Source: Alphaproteobacteria bacterium UBA6347 (GTDB taxonomy: Bacteria; Pseudomonadota; Alphaproteobacteria; CAAGCB01; CAG-977). Taken from it: 19,826 nt of DNA. The stretch covers positions 1 to 19,826 of the forward strand of contig DJRZ01000013.1 of the NCBI GenBank assembly GCA_002440235.1, in the 5' to 3' direction. The translations under genes were made by a program, and so were the position numbers. Positions 7,694 through 15,631 of the stretch are shown here, one piece after another. The notes under the pieces were generated by a model. It was not told the DNA's origin. It searched no databases and saw nothing but the letters and a program-made list of their open reading frames with translations. The stretch's first letter is position 1; each line of letters starts with the position of its first letter.

Positions 7694-8437
7694 TTATTTG
7701 CGCGTCATTTTCGAAACGGCGGGAAAGCGTCTGAACGGCACGGTCAAAGCGGCGTACCACGGGAAGTACCGGATTTTAGCCCCTCTGCGGACATAGTTCA
7801 TGCACGCGCGCGCGCATGCGCCGGCGTCCAGCGGTTCGTGCCAGAACACGTGCCGGCGTTCCCCGACCGTGTCCCAGTCGTCGGCTTTGACGGTCGTGAC
7901 GGCGACGTGGCTTTGCGCCATCTGTTCGCGGAATCCCTGCAACCAGACGTTCAGCGCGGCTTTCGTCGACCCGAACGCGTAGTTGTCGGGCATGCCGAAA
8001 TCGCCGGCGGTCGATCCCAAAACGATGATTTCGCCGCATTCCTGCTTTTGCATCACGGGCGCGATCGCGGACAGGAAATAGACCTGCGACAGATAGTTGA
8101 TTTGGAACATGTTTTTGATTTTGCCCAAATCCCTGCCGCATTCCTTTTGCGAATAGACGGTTTCCAGCGCGGAAAACACGCTGATGATGTTTTTGGCGGT
8201 TTCTTCGCATTGCGCGACCGTTTTCGGAAAAGATTCCAGATCGCCCGTGTCCAGTTCAACGACGGAAACGTCGACGTCGGGATAGCGCGCGCGGACGTCC
8301 CGCGCCGCCAAAGTCATGTCTTCGCTGCTTTTTCCCGTCAGAATGACGTCGTTCCCCTCTTGCGCCGCCAGACGGGCGAAAGCGCGTCCGATCACCCCCG
8401 TCGCGCCCAGAACGATCCAAGTCCGTTTATTGTTCAT
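7694..8437 (-). CDS. dprE2: DprE2-like SDR (decaprenylphospho-2-keto-pentose reductase homologue)
   Basis: In actinobacteria DprE2 reduces the 2-keto intermediate made by DprE1, yielding polyprenyl-phospho-arabinose for cell-wall glycans. This 247-residue SDR has GATGVIG (11-17) for NAD(P)H, N114 in FQINY, S142 in LGSTAG, and K159. Its C-terminal tail (about 217-245) has the pattern of mycobacterial DprE2. The catalytic Tyr position is Phe: the motif is Y153-A-F155-G-S-T-K159, where the mycobacterial enzyme as I remember it has VYGSTK. The PG motif after the next strand is also replaced (VKADDWDT). ATG 8437 lies 11 nt inside the end of dprE1 and is preceded by GAAGGAG, so the two are coupled. 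The orthology is well supported by the neighbour; catalytic competence is not. Confidence 0.85.
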   Translation of the reverse strand: MNNKRTWIVLGATGVIGRAFARLAAQEGNDVILTGKSSEDMTLAARDVRARYPDVDVSVVELDTGDLESFPKTVAQCEETAKNIISVFSALETVYSQKECGRDLGKIKNMFQINYLSQVYFLSAIAPVMQKQECGEIIVLGSTAGDFGMPDNYAFGSTKAALNVWLQGFREQMAQSHVAVTTVKADDWDTVGERRHVFWHEPLDAGACARACMNYVRRGAKIRYFPWYAALTVPFRRFPAVSKMTRK

Positions 8438-9758
8438 TCTTTCTCTCCTTCGCGAACAGGCGGCGACCGAAATTCGAATCGAATTTTTTCTGCGGATCGA
8501 ACGCGTCCCTGACTTTGATGAATTTTTCCAGCTGTTTGTACATCAGCACCAGATTGCGCGGTTCCAGCAGGGCGTCGTCCTGAACGGACACTCTGCCGTT
8601 GTGTTCGCCGGCGACCGTGATCAGGTGTTTCAGAAAATCGTCCAGCCCCTTGCGGCGGATAAAATCCAGACTGATCGTGTAGCCGCGCAAAGCCGATCCC
8701 AGATAGGACAGCGTATCCTCTTTGGTCAGAACCAGCGCGGCGCGGCAAGCCTGAACGCGCGTCTGCGCCATTTCGGTCAGAATGCGGCGAATCGCCTGCG
8801 GTCCTTCGGCTTCGGAAAAGGACGCCTGAAACTGGTACACGCCCCGATGGGTGAAATAGCGCACGCTGTCGGACGGATATAAAAACTTTTCATACGGTTC
8901 GACCGTCTTGCCGTCCGCGGGCGAAAGCCGGTAGCGCAGACGTTTGAAAAACGGCGTCGCCGCCAGACGCAAAAAGAAATGCGGCAACGGCAGTTTGAAT
9001 TTGGGCATGGAAAACCACGGCACGGTCGCGGGATCCCGCGTAAAGGACGCCGTCGTCAAAACGCCGCGCCCGACCGCGTCCGCGCGCGCCGACGTGTCCA
9101 GCCACGCGTAGCAGAAATCAGCCGTTTTGCGCGCCGATTTCAACGCTTCGGTCAGTTCGTTCAAATTCGCCGTGCGCCGCCGTTCGACGACGACGTTGTC
9201 CGCCGGACGTTTCAACAGCGTGACGGAAACCTGAATAATGATGCCGATCAGCCCCTGACCGCCGACGACGGCTTTGAACAATTCCGTGTTTTCCGTTTCG
9301 CTCGCCCGAACGGCGGTGCCGTCCGCCAGCAAAACCTCGACCCAGTTGACGGAACGCGCCAAAGACGTCCGCCGGTGTCCGTTCATGCCGACGATGTTCG
9401 CGGCGATCGCGCCCCCCAGCGTGTGCTGACCGGACGCCGTCGCCGTCGGCAGCATGAAACCGCGCGGCGCGAACAGTTCCGTAATCGCGCGCAGAGTCAC
9501 CCCCGGTTCGCAGACCAGCTCGCCCGTTTCGGGATCGAAAGAACGAATGGAATCCAGACGCCCCGTCATCATGACGGCGCCGTCTTCGTTGATCGCCTGA
9601 TCGGCGTAGCTGCTGCCCGAACCGCGAACGATAATGCCGTTTTTGCCGACCTGTTCCAGATATTTCGGCACGTCGGCGATGCGGTCGGGGCGGCACACCT
9701 GCGAAACCGCCGAATCGGTGTGACCTCTGCCCCCCAGTTTCATTTCATACCAGTGCAT
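8427..9758 (-). CDS. dprE1: DprE1-like FAD oxidase (decaprenylphospho-ribose 2'-oxidase homologue)
   Basis: FAD-dependent oxidoreductase expected to oxidise the 2'-OH of polyprenyl-phospho-ribose, the first half of ribose-to-arabinose epimerisation, at the membrane face. It has 443 residues. The FAD-binding (VAO/PCMH-type) half holds VRGSGSSYADQAI (44-56), GQHTLGGAIAANI (110-122) and VVGGQGLIGII. The C-terminal half ends with the conserved DPQKKFDSNFGRRL. The region GYTISLDF (359-366) aligns with mycobacterial GWNICVDF, placing S363 at the C387 position targeted by benzothiazinones. The segment GRVSVQDDAL (388-397) seems to lack the mycobacterial K418. I chose ATG 9758 over an in-frame TTG at 9767 because AAGGAG lies 9 nt before the ATG and directly abuts the TTG. 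It heads the operon with dprE2 and the SDR fusion. No prenyltransferase (UbiA-type) or arabinosyltransferase is nearby. Confidence 0.9.
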   Translation of the reverse strand: MHWYEMKLGGRGHTDSAVSQVCRPDRIADVPKYLEQVGKNGIIVRGSGSSYADQAINEDGAVMMTGRLDSIRSFDPETGELVCEPGVTLRAITELFAPRGFMLPTATASGQHTLGGAIAANIVGMNGHRRTSLARSVNWVEVLLADGTAVRASETENTELFKAVVGGQGLIGIIIQVSVTLLKRPADNVVVERRRTANLNELTEALKSARKTADFCYAWLDTSARADAVGRGVLTTASFTRDPATVPWFSMPKFKLPLPHFFLRLAATPFFKRLRYRLSPADGKTVEPYEKFLYPSDSVRYFTHRGVYQFQASFSEAEGPQAIRRILTEMAQTRVQACRAALVLTKEDTLSYLGSALRGYTISLDFIRRKGLDDFLKHLITVAGEHNGRVSVQDDALLEPRNLVLMYKQLEKFIKVRDAFDPQKKFDSNFGRRLFAKERKNEQ

Positions 9759-9774
9759 AGTACGCAACTCCTTG

Positions 9775-9805
9775 TTAAATTAGGGAATAGTGTACTCGAA
9801 TTTAA
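9775..9805. promoter_or_regulatory. Inverted repeat upstream of dprE1
   Basis: TTAAATT (9775-9781) and AATTTAA (9799-9805) are perfect 7-nt inverted arms separated by 17 nt. They lie in the only gap between the kinase gene and dprE1, where the operon promoter should be. The right arm end lies 17 nt before the dprE1 start. No clear -35/-10 pair was identified. Confidence 0.3.
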
Positions 9806-9837
9806 TCCGGAAATGAAGAAGTTTTAGGCGAAAAAAC

Positions 9838-10860
9838 TTACGGACGGACGCTGTCCAGATAGGATTTCAGCACGACCGACAGCGGTTTTTCGGGACGTCC
9901 GCCCCAAACGCGAATGATTTCCGCCGCGGACAGCGCCGCCAGCTTGCCCGCCGCGGGCAGGCTGAAGCCCCGCGCCAGACCGTACAGGAACGCGCCCGCG
10001 AACGCGTCGCCCGCGCCCGTGCTGTCGACGACGGACTGGTGATTTTCGGACGGAACGGTCGAAACGCCCTCGTGCGAAAACAGGCACGCGCCCTTCGCCC
10101 CGCGCGTCATCGCCAAAATCTGCCCGCGTTCGGCGAGAACGCCCATGAACGCGTCCAGATCGACGGCGTTCGCGTCGATTTCGAAACACCCGCGGATTTC
10201 GCGTTCGTTGCCGATCAGAATGTCCGCCTGCGAACGGATCGTTTCAATGACCTCCTGCACCGCGACGGCGCGGAAGTTCAAATCGTGCATGTTGAAAGCG
10301 ACCCGCACGCCCTCGTCCTTCGCCGTTTTCAACGCCAGAGAAACCGCTTGGCGCGCGCGGCGGGACACCAGCATCTGTCCGTCGATGAACAGGATTTTAG
10401 AATTGCGGATCGTTTCGACGTCGATGTCGGCGTCGTCGATTTCCTCGCAAACGCCGAAATTGAAAGCGAACGTGCGGTCGTGGTCGGGCGTGACCAGCAC
10501 CAGACATCTGGCGGTCGCGCGGTCGACGTCGCGGTCGAAAGCGACCAGGGGGACGCAGGATTTGACGCCCGTTTCGTCGAACGCCCGTTTGAAATTTTCG
10601 CCCGTCGTGTCGTCGCACGCCTTGCCGATGAAAGCCGCCCCGCCGCCCAGCGAAGCGACGACGGCGACGGCGTTCGCGACCGTGCCGCCCGGAATAACGC
10701 GGGAATCCAGCAGGTTTTTGCGGATTTCGCGCAGAACGGAAATGGGCAGGACGTTGCCCTGACCTTTGGTTAAAGAATAGTGTTCCAGAAAATCTTCCGT
10801 AACATTTGCCACGATATCGACAAAAGCGGTCCCGATCGCGGTGACGTCAAATTTGTTCAT
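9838..10860 (-). CDS. PfkB-family kinase, adenosine-kinase-like
   Basis: Cytoplasmic ribokinase-fold kinase of 340 residues that phosphorylates a sugar or nucleoside with ATP. The substrate-binding GG lies in IPGGTVANAVAV (57-67), the NE motif is IGNERE (217-222), and the C-terminal signature DSTGAGDAFAGAF (279-291) carries the catalytic base D285. The early GNVLPIS and the overall length resemble the adenosine-kinase-like proteins common in alphaproteobacteria, but these motifs do not fix the substrate; fructokinase or ribokinase activity is possible. ATG 10860 has GGAG 8 nt upstream. It lies 108 bp downstream of clpA and 79 bp upstream of dprE1 on the same strand, and may have its own promoter. 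Confidence 0.85.
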   Translation of the reverse strand: MNKFDVTAIGTAFVDIVANVTEDFLEHYSLTKGQGNVLPISVLREIRKNLLDSRVIPGGTVANAVAVVASLGGGAAFIGKACDDTTGENFKRAFDETGVKSCVPLVAFDRDVDRATARCLVLVTPDHDRTFAFNFGVCEEIDDADIDVETIRNSKILFIDGQMLVSRRARQAVSLALKTAKDEGVRVAFNMHDLNFRAVAVQEVIETIRSQADILIGNEREIRGCFEIDANAVDLDAFMGVLAERGQILAMTRGAKGACLFSHEGVSTVPSENHQSVVDSTGAGDAFAGAFLYGLARGFSLPAAGKLAALSAAEIIRVWGGRPEKPLSVVLKSYLDSVRP

Positions 10861-10968
10861 AAAGGAAACTCCGTTAGATTCGCGTTATCGGGATTCCGTT
10901 ATATCGGCTGACACGCCAAAAGGCGAGTCAAAAATACACCGAAAGACGGTTTCGCGAAAATGCGCCGC

Positions 10969-13233
10969 TTACAGCAGGACGGGTTCCTGTTCGGCGGTTT
11001 TGCCTTTCGGCGCGGGCGCGGGGCGGCAGGTCAGCACGATCTTTCCGTTTTTCGCCGTCAGCGTCGCCGTTCCGCCGTTTTTCAGATTGCCGAACAGAAT
11101 CTCGTCCGCCAGCGGTTTTTTGACGTGTTCCTGAATTACGCGCGCCAGCGGACGCGCCCCGTTTTTGGAATCGAATCCTTTTTTGATCAGCCAGTCGCGC
11201 GCGGAAAAATTGACGGCGAGTTCGATTTTCCTGCCCGCCAGCTGAGATTCCAGCTGGGCGACGAATTTGTCGACGACGCGTCCCGCGATTTCGGGCGACA
11301 GCTTTTCGAACGGAATGATCGCGTCCAGACGGTTGCGAAATTCGGGAGTGAACAGGCGTTCGATCGCCTCTTTGTCCTCGCCCGACCGTTCGGCGCGTCC
11401 GAACCCCATCGCGGGCTTTTCCATGTCCGCCGCGCCCGCGTTCGTCGTCATGATCAGAACCGCGTTCGAAAAATCGACCTTTTTGCCGTTGGAGTCGGTC
11501 AGCTTGCCGTAATCCATGACTTGCAGCAGAATGTTGAACAAATCGGGGTGAGCCTTTTCGATTTCGTCCAGCAGAACGACCGCGTAGGGGTGCTGGTCGA
11601 CCGCGTCGGTCAGCAGTCCGCCCTGATCGAATCCGACGTACCCCGGCGGCGCGCCGATCAGACGCGAAATCGAATGTTTTTCCATATATTCGGACATGTC
11701 GAACCGCACCAGTTCCGCCCCCAGCGACTTCGCCAGCTGGCGCGCGACCTCCGTCTTGCCGACGCCCGTCGGTCCGGAAAACAGGTACGCGCCGACCGGC
11801 TTTTCGGGTTCGCGCAACCCCGCGCGCGCCGTTTTGATCGACGACGCCAGCGCTTCGATCGCCTTGTTCTGACCGAACACCGTCAGTTTCAGGTCGCGTT
11901 CCAGCATGCGCAGGGACTCGCGTTCGTCCGCCCGCAAAGTCTTGGTCGGAACATGAGCCGTCTGAGAAACGATCCGTTCGATGTCCGCGACGGTGATCTG
12001 CTTTTTCCTGCGCTTGTTTTTGAGGTTCACGTCGGAGCACGCCTCGTCCAGCAGGTCGATGGCTTTGTCGGGCAGTTTGCGGTCGTGCAGATAGCGCACG
12101 GACAGGTCGACGGCGGCTTTGACCGCCTCCGCCGTATAGACGACGTTGTGGTGCTTTTCGTACGCGCCTTTGATTCCGCGCAGAATGGCGACAGTTTCGT
12201 CGGCGGTCGGTTCCTTGACGTCGATTTTCTGGAAACGCCGCAGAAAAGCGCGGTCTTTTTCCATATGGTTGCGAAATTCCTTGTACGTCGTCGAACCGAT
12301 GCACCGCAATTCCCCCGACGACAGGGCGGGTTTCAGCAGATTCGACGCGTCCATCGTGCCGCCCGCGGTCGCCCCCGCGCCGATGACCGTGTGGATTTCG
12401 TCGATGAACAAAATCGCGTCCGGATCGTCGCAAAGCGTGTCCATGACATATTTCAGGCGTTCTTCGAAATCGCCGCGGTAGCGCGTCCCCGCCAGCAAAG
12501 CCCCCATGTCCAGCTGATACACGACGGCGTTTTTCAGCAAAGCCGGCACTTTGCCTTCGACGATGCGGCGCGCCAGCCCTTCCGCCAGAACGGTTTTGCC
12601 GACGCCGGGATCGCCGATCAGCAGCGGATTGTTTTTCGTGCGCCGGCACAGCACCTGAATCATGCGCGTCAGTTCGTTTTCGCGCCCGATCAGGGCGTCG
12701 ACCCCGCCGGACCTCGCCTTTTCGTTCAAATCGACGCAAAAATCCTCGAATTCCGCGTCGTCGTAGTATTCGTCGTTTTCGTCGTCGATGCCGGAAACGG
12801 GCGCGCTGCGGGTCAGATACGTCACGACGTCCATTTTGGCGACGCCGTGCTTGTCCAGAAAATAAACGGCGAACGATTCCTGTTCCGAAAACATCGCGGC
12901 GATCAAATGCACCGTCGTGACCATGTCGCGCCCGCTGGACTGCACCTGAATGGCGGCGCGCTGGACGACGCGCTGAAACGCCATCGTCGGACGCGGGTCG
13001 CGCGGATTGTTTTTCTGAACCAGCGAATCCAGTTCCGTGTCGATGAAAACGGTCAGGTCGTTTTTCAAATCGTCCAATCGCGGACAGCATTTTTTGAAAA
13101 AGGGACGGGCTTCGGCATCGTCGCAAGCCGCCAGCAGCAAATGTTCCAGCGTGGCGTATTCGTGGGCGCGCGCGGCGGCGAGCATCAAAGCGCGCTGCAA
13201 AGTTTGTTCCAGTTCCCGGGACAGCATGGTCAA
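10969..13233 (-). CDS. clpA: ATP-dependent Clp protease ATP-binding subunit ClpA
   Basis: AAA+ unfoldase that feeds substrates into the ClpP peptidase, including N-degron proteins handed over by ClpS. It has 754 residues, the usual ClpA size. The N-domain (about 1-145) binds ClpS and is followed by an acidic linker ([16 protein letters not shown]). Module D1 has Walker A GDPGVGKT (207-214) and Walker [10 protein letters not shown] (274-282). Module D2 has Walker A GPTGVGKT (487-494) and Walker [14 protein letters not shown] (about 552-564). MGF at 609-611 occupies the ClpP-docking loop position. There is no long coiled-coil insertion of the ClpB type. The ATG of clpA overlaps the TGA of clpS (ATGA at 13233-13230), indicating coupled translation. 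No clpP lies in the window. Confidence 0.97.
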   Translation of the reverse strand: MTMLSRELEQTLQRALMLAAARAHEYATLEHLLLAACDDAEARPFFKKCCPRLDDLKNDLTVFIDTELDSLVQKNNPRDPRPTMAFQRVVQRAAIQVQSSGRDMVTTVHLIAAMFSEQESFAVYFLDKHGVAKMDVVTYLTRSAPVSGIDDENDEYYDDAEFEDFCVDLNEKARSGGVDALIGRENELTRMIQVLCRRTKNNPLLIGDPGVGKTVLAEGLARRIVEGKVPALLKNAVVYQLDMGALLAGTRYRGDFEERLKYVMDTLCDDPDAILFIDEIHTVIGAGATAGGTMDASNLLKPALSSGELRCIGSTTYKEFRNHMEKDRAFLRRFQKIDVKEPTADETVAILRGIKGAYEKHHNVVYTAEAVKAAVDLSVRYLHDRKLPDKAIDLLDEACSDVNLKNKRRKKQITVADIERIVSQTAHVPTKTLRADERESLRMLERDLKLTVFGQNKAIEALASSIKTARAGLREPEKPVGAYLFSGPTGVGKTEVARQLAKSLGAELVRFDMSEYMEKHSISRLIGAPPGYVGFDQGGLLTDAVDQHPYAVVLLDEIEKAHPDLFNILLQVMDYGKLTDSNGKKVDFSNAVLIMTTNAGAADMEKPAMGFGRAERSGEDKEAIERLFTPEFRNRLDAIIPFEKLSPEIAGRVVDKFVAQLESQLAGRKIELAVNFSARDWLIKKGFDSKNGARPLARVIQEHVKKPLADEILFGNLKNGGTATLTAKNGKIVLTCRPAPAPKGKTAEQEPVLL

Positions 13234-13541
13234 GCCCTTTCGATTTCGCAGCGCAGGGGGTGCTGACTGCGGCGGGCGGCGTCGACCGCTTGCGCGGCTT
13301 TCATTTCGGCGACTTCAAACGTGTAGACGCCGCAGACGCCGATCCCGCTTTGATGAATTTGCAACATGATTTCGTTCGCCTCCTGCGCGGTTTTGTCGAA
13401 CAGGGACGTCAGCAAAGACACGACGAAATCCATCGGCGTGAAATCGTCGTTCAGCATGACGACCTTGTACATCGCCGGTCTTTTGATTTTCGGTTTCGTC
13501 ATCGTGCCGCCCTGCGGCTGTTCCTGCGTCTTTTTCGCCAT
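13230..13541 (-). CDS. clpS: ClpS adaptor of the ClpAP protease
   Basis: Small adaptor (103 residues) that recognises N-terminal Leu, Phe, Tyr or Trp and delivers the protein to ClpA. The family core KVVMLNDDFTPMDFVVSLL (about 26-44) contains the residues that form the N-degron pocket, and the C-terminal strand VAEMKAAQA is also typical. The basic, Gln-rich N-terminus (about 1-22) is the flexible extension that regulates ClpA. AGGGG precedes ATG 13541 by 8 nt. The gene is first in clpS-clpA and overlaps clpA by four bases. It is transcribed divergently from the carboxypeptidase gene. Confidence 0.96.
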   Translation of the reverse strand: MAKKTQEQPQGGTMTKPKIKRPAMYKVVMLNDDFTPMDFVVSLLTSLFDKTAQEANEIMLQIHQSGIGVCGVYTFEVAEMKAAQAVDAARRSQHPLRCEIERA

Positions 13542-13559
13542 CGTGTCGCCCCTTTGTTC

Positions 13560-13587
13560 CGTATAATCCGATCCGCGCGGATTTCAA
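13560..13587 (-). promoter_or_regulatory. Likely sigma-70 type promoter of clpS-clpA with a palindrome in the spacer
   Basis: Read on the minus strand, TTGAAA (13587-13582) and TATACG (13565-13560) are separated by 16 nt and lie 19 nt before the clpS start codon at their nearest point. The spacer contains the 12-bp perfect palindrome ATCCGCGCGGAT (13571-13582), which overlaps the -35 by one base and could be an operator. On the plus strand TATAAT occurs at 13562-13567 but has no good -35. Confidence 0.45.
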
Positions 13588-13616
13588 ACGCGTCGGGACA
13601 CTTTATCCGCTTTTGA

Positions 13617-13631
13617 TTAAGCATAAATTAA
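13617..13631. promoter_or_regulatory. CtrA-type box (TTAA-N7-TTAA)
   Basis: TTAAGCATAAATTAA is an exact match to the full CtrA recognition pattern TTAA-N7-TTAA known from Caulobacter and other alphaproteobacteria. It lies in the divergent clpS/carboxypeptidase intergenic region, 43 bp before the carboxypeptidase ATG and 30 bp past the clpS -35. The location suits cell-cycle control of a peptidoglycan enzyme. No ctrA gene is in view. Confidence 0.5.
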
Positions 13632-13673
13632 CACAAGGTCTTTACGCTTTTTCCGTTTCATACGGTGACGGTC

Positions 13674-14693
13674 ATGAATATCGCCAAGACGCTGTTTTTC
13701 CTGATGACTTTTCTGTGCTGCGCGAACGCGGCGGCGCAGACGCGCACGTCGTCCCTGCTGATCGAGGCGGAAACGGGGCGCGTGCTGTTTTCCGAAAACG
13801 CGACGGAAAAGCGGTATCCCGCGTCGCTGACGAAAATGATGACGCTGTATCTGGCGTTCGACGCGCTGGAAAAGGGCGAGGCGCGCATGGATCAGCTGCT
13901 GACCGTTTCCAAAAAGGCGGCGGGCATGCCGCGTTCCCGCATGGGACTGAAAGAAAATTCGACCATTTCGCTGGAAAACGCGATCTTCGCGATGATTTCC
14001 AGATCGGCGAACGACGCCGCCGTCGTCGTGGCGGAGGGACTGGGCGGTTCCGAAGCGCAGTTCGCCGACAAAATGACCCGCACCGCGCGCGAACTGGGCA
14101 TGAAAAACACGCGGTTCAAAAACGCGTCCGGTCTGCACAACAAAGATCAGGTCACCACCGCGCAGGACATGGCGATTCTGGCGAAAGCCCTGATCCAGCA
14201 CTTTCCGGAATACTACAAGCTGTTTTCCGTGCGCGGCTTCCGCTACGGCAGACGGTATTACGGCAACCACAACCTCGTCGCGCGGTTTTACAAAGGCGGC
14301 GACGGACTGAAAACGGGTTACGTCGACGCGGCGGGCTATCACGTCGTCGGTTCCGCCGTGCGCGACGGCAGACGGCTGATCGGCGTCGTCATGGGACGCA
14401 ATTCCGTGCGCGAACGCGACCGCCACATCTTCAAACTGCTCGATTCGGGATTCGCCGCGCTGAAAAACAAGGCGAGAACCGTCGACACGATGAACGACGC
14501 GCCGTTTTTCGAACCGATGAAGGAACAATCCCCCGCGACCAGCGAACAGGAATACAGACAGCGCCGCGTCAAAGCCGCGAAACTGTCCGAATCGCTGGAC
14601 GCCGTCGCGACCGTCGACGCCAGCCTGAACATGGAACAAAACGACAGCGTCGTGAAAAACGCCGTCATCGACTGGGGGCGCAAAAGACCTTGA
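13674..14693 (+). CDS. D-alanyl-D-alanine carboxypeptidase (PBP5/DacF-like, serine S11 family)
   Basis: Exported enzyme that trims the terminal D-Ala from peptidoglycan stem peptides in the periplasm. It has 339 residues from ATG 13674. A signal peptide is clear (1-21, hydrophobic FFLMTFLCC, ending ANAAA before Q22). The three penicillin-binding motifs are all present: S51-L-T-K54, S111-A-N113 and K213-T-G215. The C-terminal third (about 255-339) is polar and lacks the amphipathic membrane-anchor helix typical of PBP5, so the protein may be soluble or associate differently. A GTG at 13665 is an in-frame alternative start; ATG gives the better signal peptide, but no strong ribosome binding site supports either. 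It is preceded by a CtrA-type box and overlaps the next gene. Confidence 0.93.
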   Translation: MNIAKTLFFLMTFLCCANAAAQTRTSSLLIEAETGRVLFSENATEKRYPASLTKMMTLYLAFDALEKGEARMDQLLTVSKKAAGMPRSRMGLKENSTISLENAIFAMISRSANDAAVVVAEGLGGSEAQFADKMTRTARELGMKNTRFKNASGLHNKDQVTTAQDMAILAKALIQHFPEYYKLFSVRGFRYGRRYYGNHNLVARFYKGGDGLKTGYVDAAGYHVVGSAVRDGRRLIGVVMGRNSVRERDRHIFKLLDSGFAALKNKARTVDTMNDAPFFEPMKEQSPATSEQEYRQRRVKAAKLSESLDAVATVDASLNMEQNDSVVKNAVIDWGRKRP

Positions 14694-15631
14694 CCGATTT
14701 TCCCGCGATTTTGAAACAGGCGGCTGAAAGCCTGATCGACAGCCCGCGCGCCGCGAAACGGGACGCCGAAACGATCAGCCTGCGCTACCGCGGCGAAACG
14801 GGGGCGGCGAAAACGCTGAAATCCGGCGCCGAATCCGCCGCCTACGCCGTCGCCAGAATGCCCGCGACGTTCGCCGCCGCGGACTTCGTTTTGCGTCAGC
14901 TGCCCGACGTCGGCGCGAAAAGCCTGACCGACGCCGGCGCGGGGACGGGCGCGGTCGTCTGGGCGGCGGCGGGACTGTTCGATTTGGACGAAATCCTGTG
15001 TCTGGAAAGCGAACCCGCGATGATTCAAACCGGCGAAAAGCTGGCGGAAGCCGGCAAAGACCTGTTCAAAACCCCGCCCGTCTGGCGCCGGTTCGACCTG
15101 ACGCGGGACGAAACCGCCCCCGCCGACATCGTGACCGCGTCCTACGTTTTAAACGAACTGCCCGAATCCGGACGGGAAAAAGCCCTGACCAACCTGTGGA
15201 ATGCGGCGAAAAAAGCCTTGGTTCTGATCGAACCCGCGACGCCCGACTGCTTCGCCCGCATGAAATCGTTTCGAAGCCTGCTGATCGAAAACGGCGCGTT
15301 CATCGCCGCGCCCTGCCCGCATCAAAACGCCTGCGCCGCCGATTGGTGCCACTTCGCCCGCCGCGTCCGGCGGTCGAAACTGCACCGCGCCCTGAAAGGC
15401 GGCACCGCCCCGTTCGAAGACGAAAAGTTCACTTATCTGATCGCGACGCGGGAAAAATTCCCCGCGCCCGCCGCGCGAATCCTGCGCCGCCCGAAAATCG
15501 GAAAAAACAAAGTCGTCCTGTCGCTGTGCGCCGCGGACGGCATACGCGAGGAATCCTTTTATAAAGGAAGCGAAAATTACAAAGCCGCGCGCAAAGCGGA
15601 CTGGGGCGACGCCTTTATTTCCAGTCCGTGA
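14690..15631 (+). CDS. Rsm22-family methyltransferase-like ribosome assembly protein
   Basis: Class I SAM-dependent methyltransferase fold related to mitochondrial Rsm22/METTL17, which helps assemble the small ribosomal subunit. From TTG 14690 it has 313 residues. The SAM loop is TDAGAGTGA (80-88), followed by SYVLNELP (151-158). C209, C215 and C220 (CPHQNAC then DWCHF) with C280 match the four-cysteine pattern that holds an iron-sulfur cluster in this family. The stretch DWCHFARRVRRSKLHRALK is characteristic. No ATG lies near the proper N-terminus. The TTG overlaps the upstream TGA (TTGA), with GGGGG about 11 nt before it, so I infer translational coupling to the carboxypeptidase gene. Its last 17 bases overlap the convergent gene at 15615. 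Confidence 0.88.
   Translation: MTDFPAILKQAAESLIDSPRAAKRDAETISLRYRGETGAAKTLKSGAESAAYAVARMPATFAAADFVLRQLPDVGAKSLTDAGAGTGAVVWAAAGLFDLDEILCLESEPAMIQTGEKLAEAGKDLFKTPPVWRRFDLTRDETAPADIVTASYVLNELPESGREKALTNLWNAAKKALVLIEPATPDCFARMKSFRSLLIENGAFIAAPCPHQNACAADWCHFARRVRRSKLHRALKGGTAPFEDEKFTYLIATREKFPAPAARILRRPKIGKNKVVLSLCAADGIREESFYKGSENYKAARKADWGDAFISSP

Noticed and set aside
10861..10968. Terminator after clpA
   Set aside because: Only short stems (such as CGCC-N4-GGCG near 10912-10927) are present, without a following T-run on the minus strand.
10960..13266. 768-codon plus-strand and 732-codon minus-strand frames over clpA
   Set aside because: ClpA is unmistakable in its own frame (754 residues with both Walker motif sets). 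The others have low-complexity compositions and no motifs.
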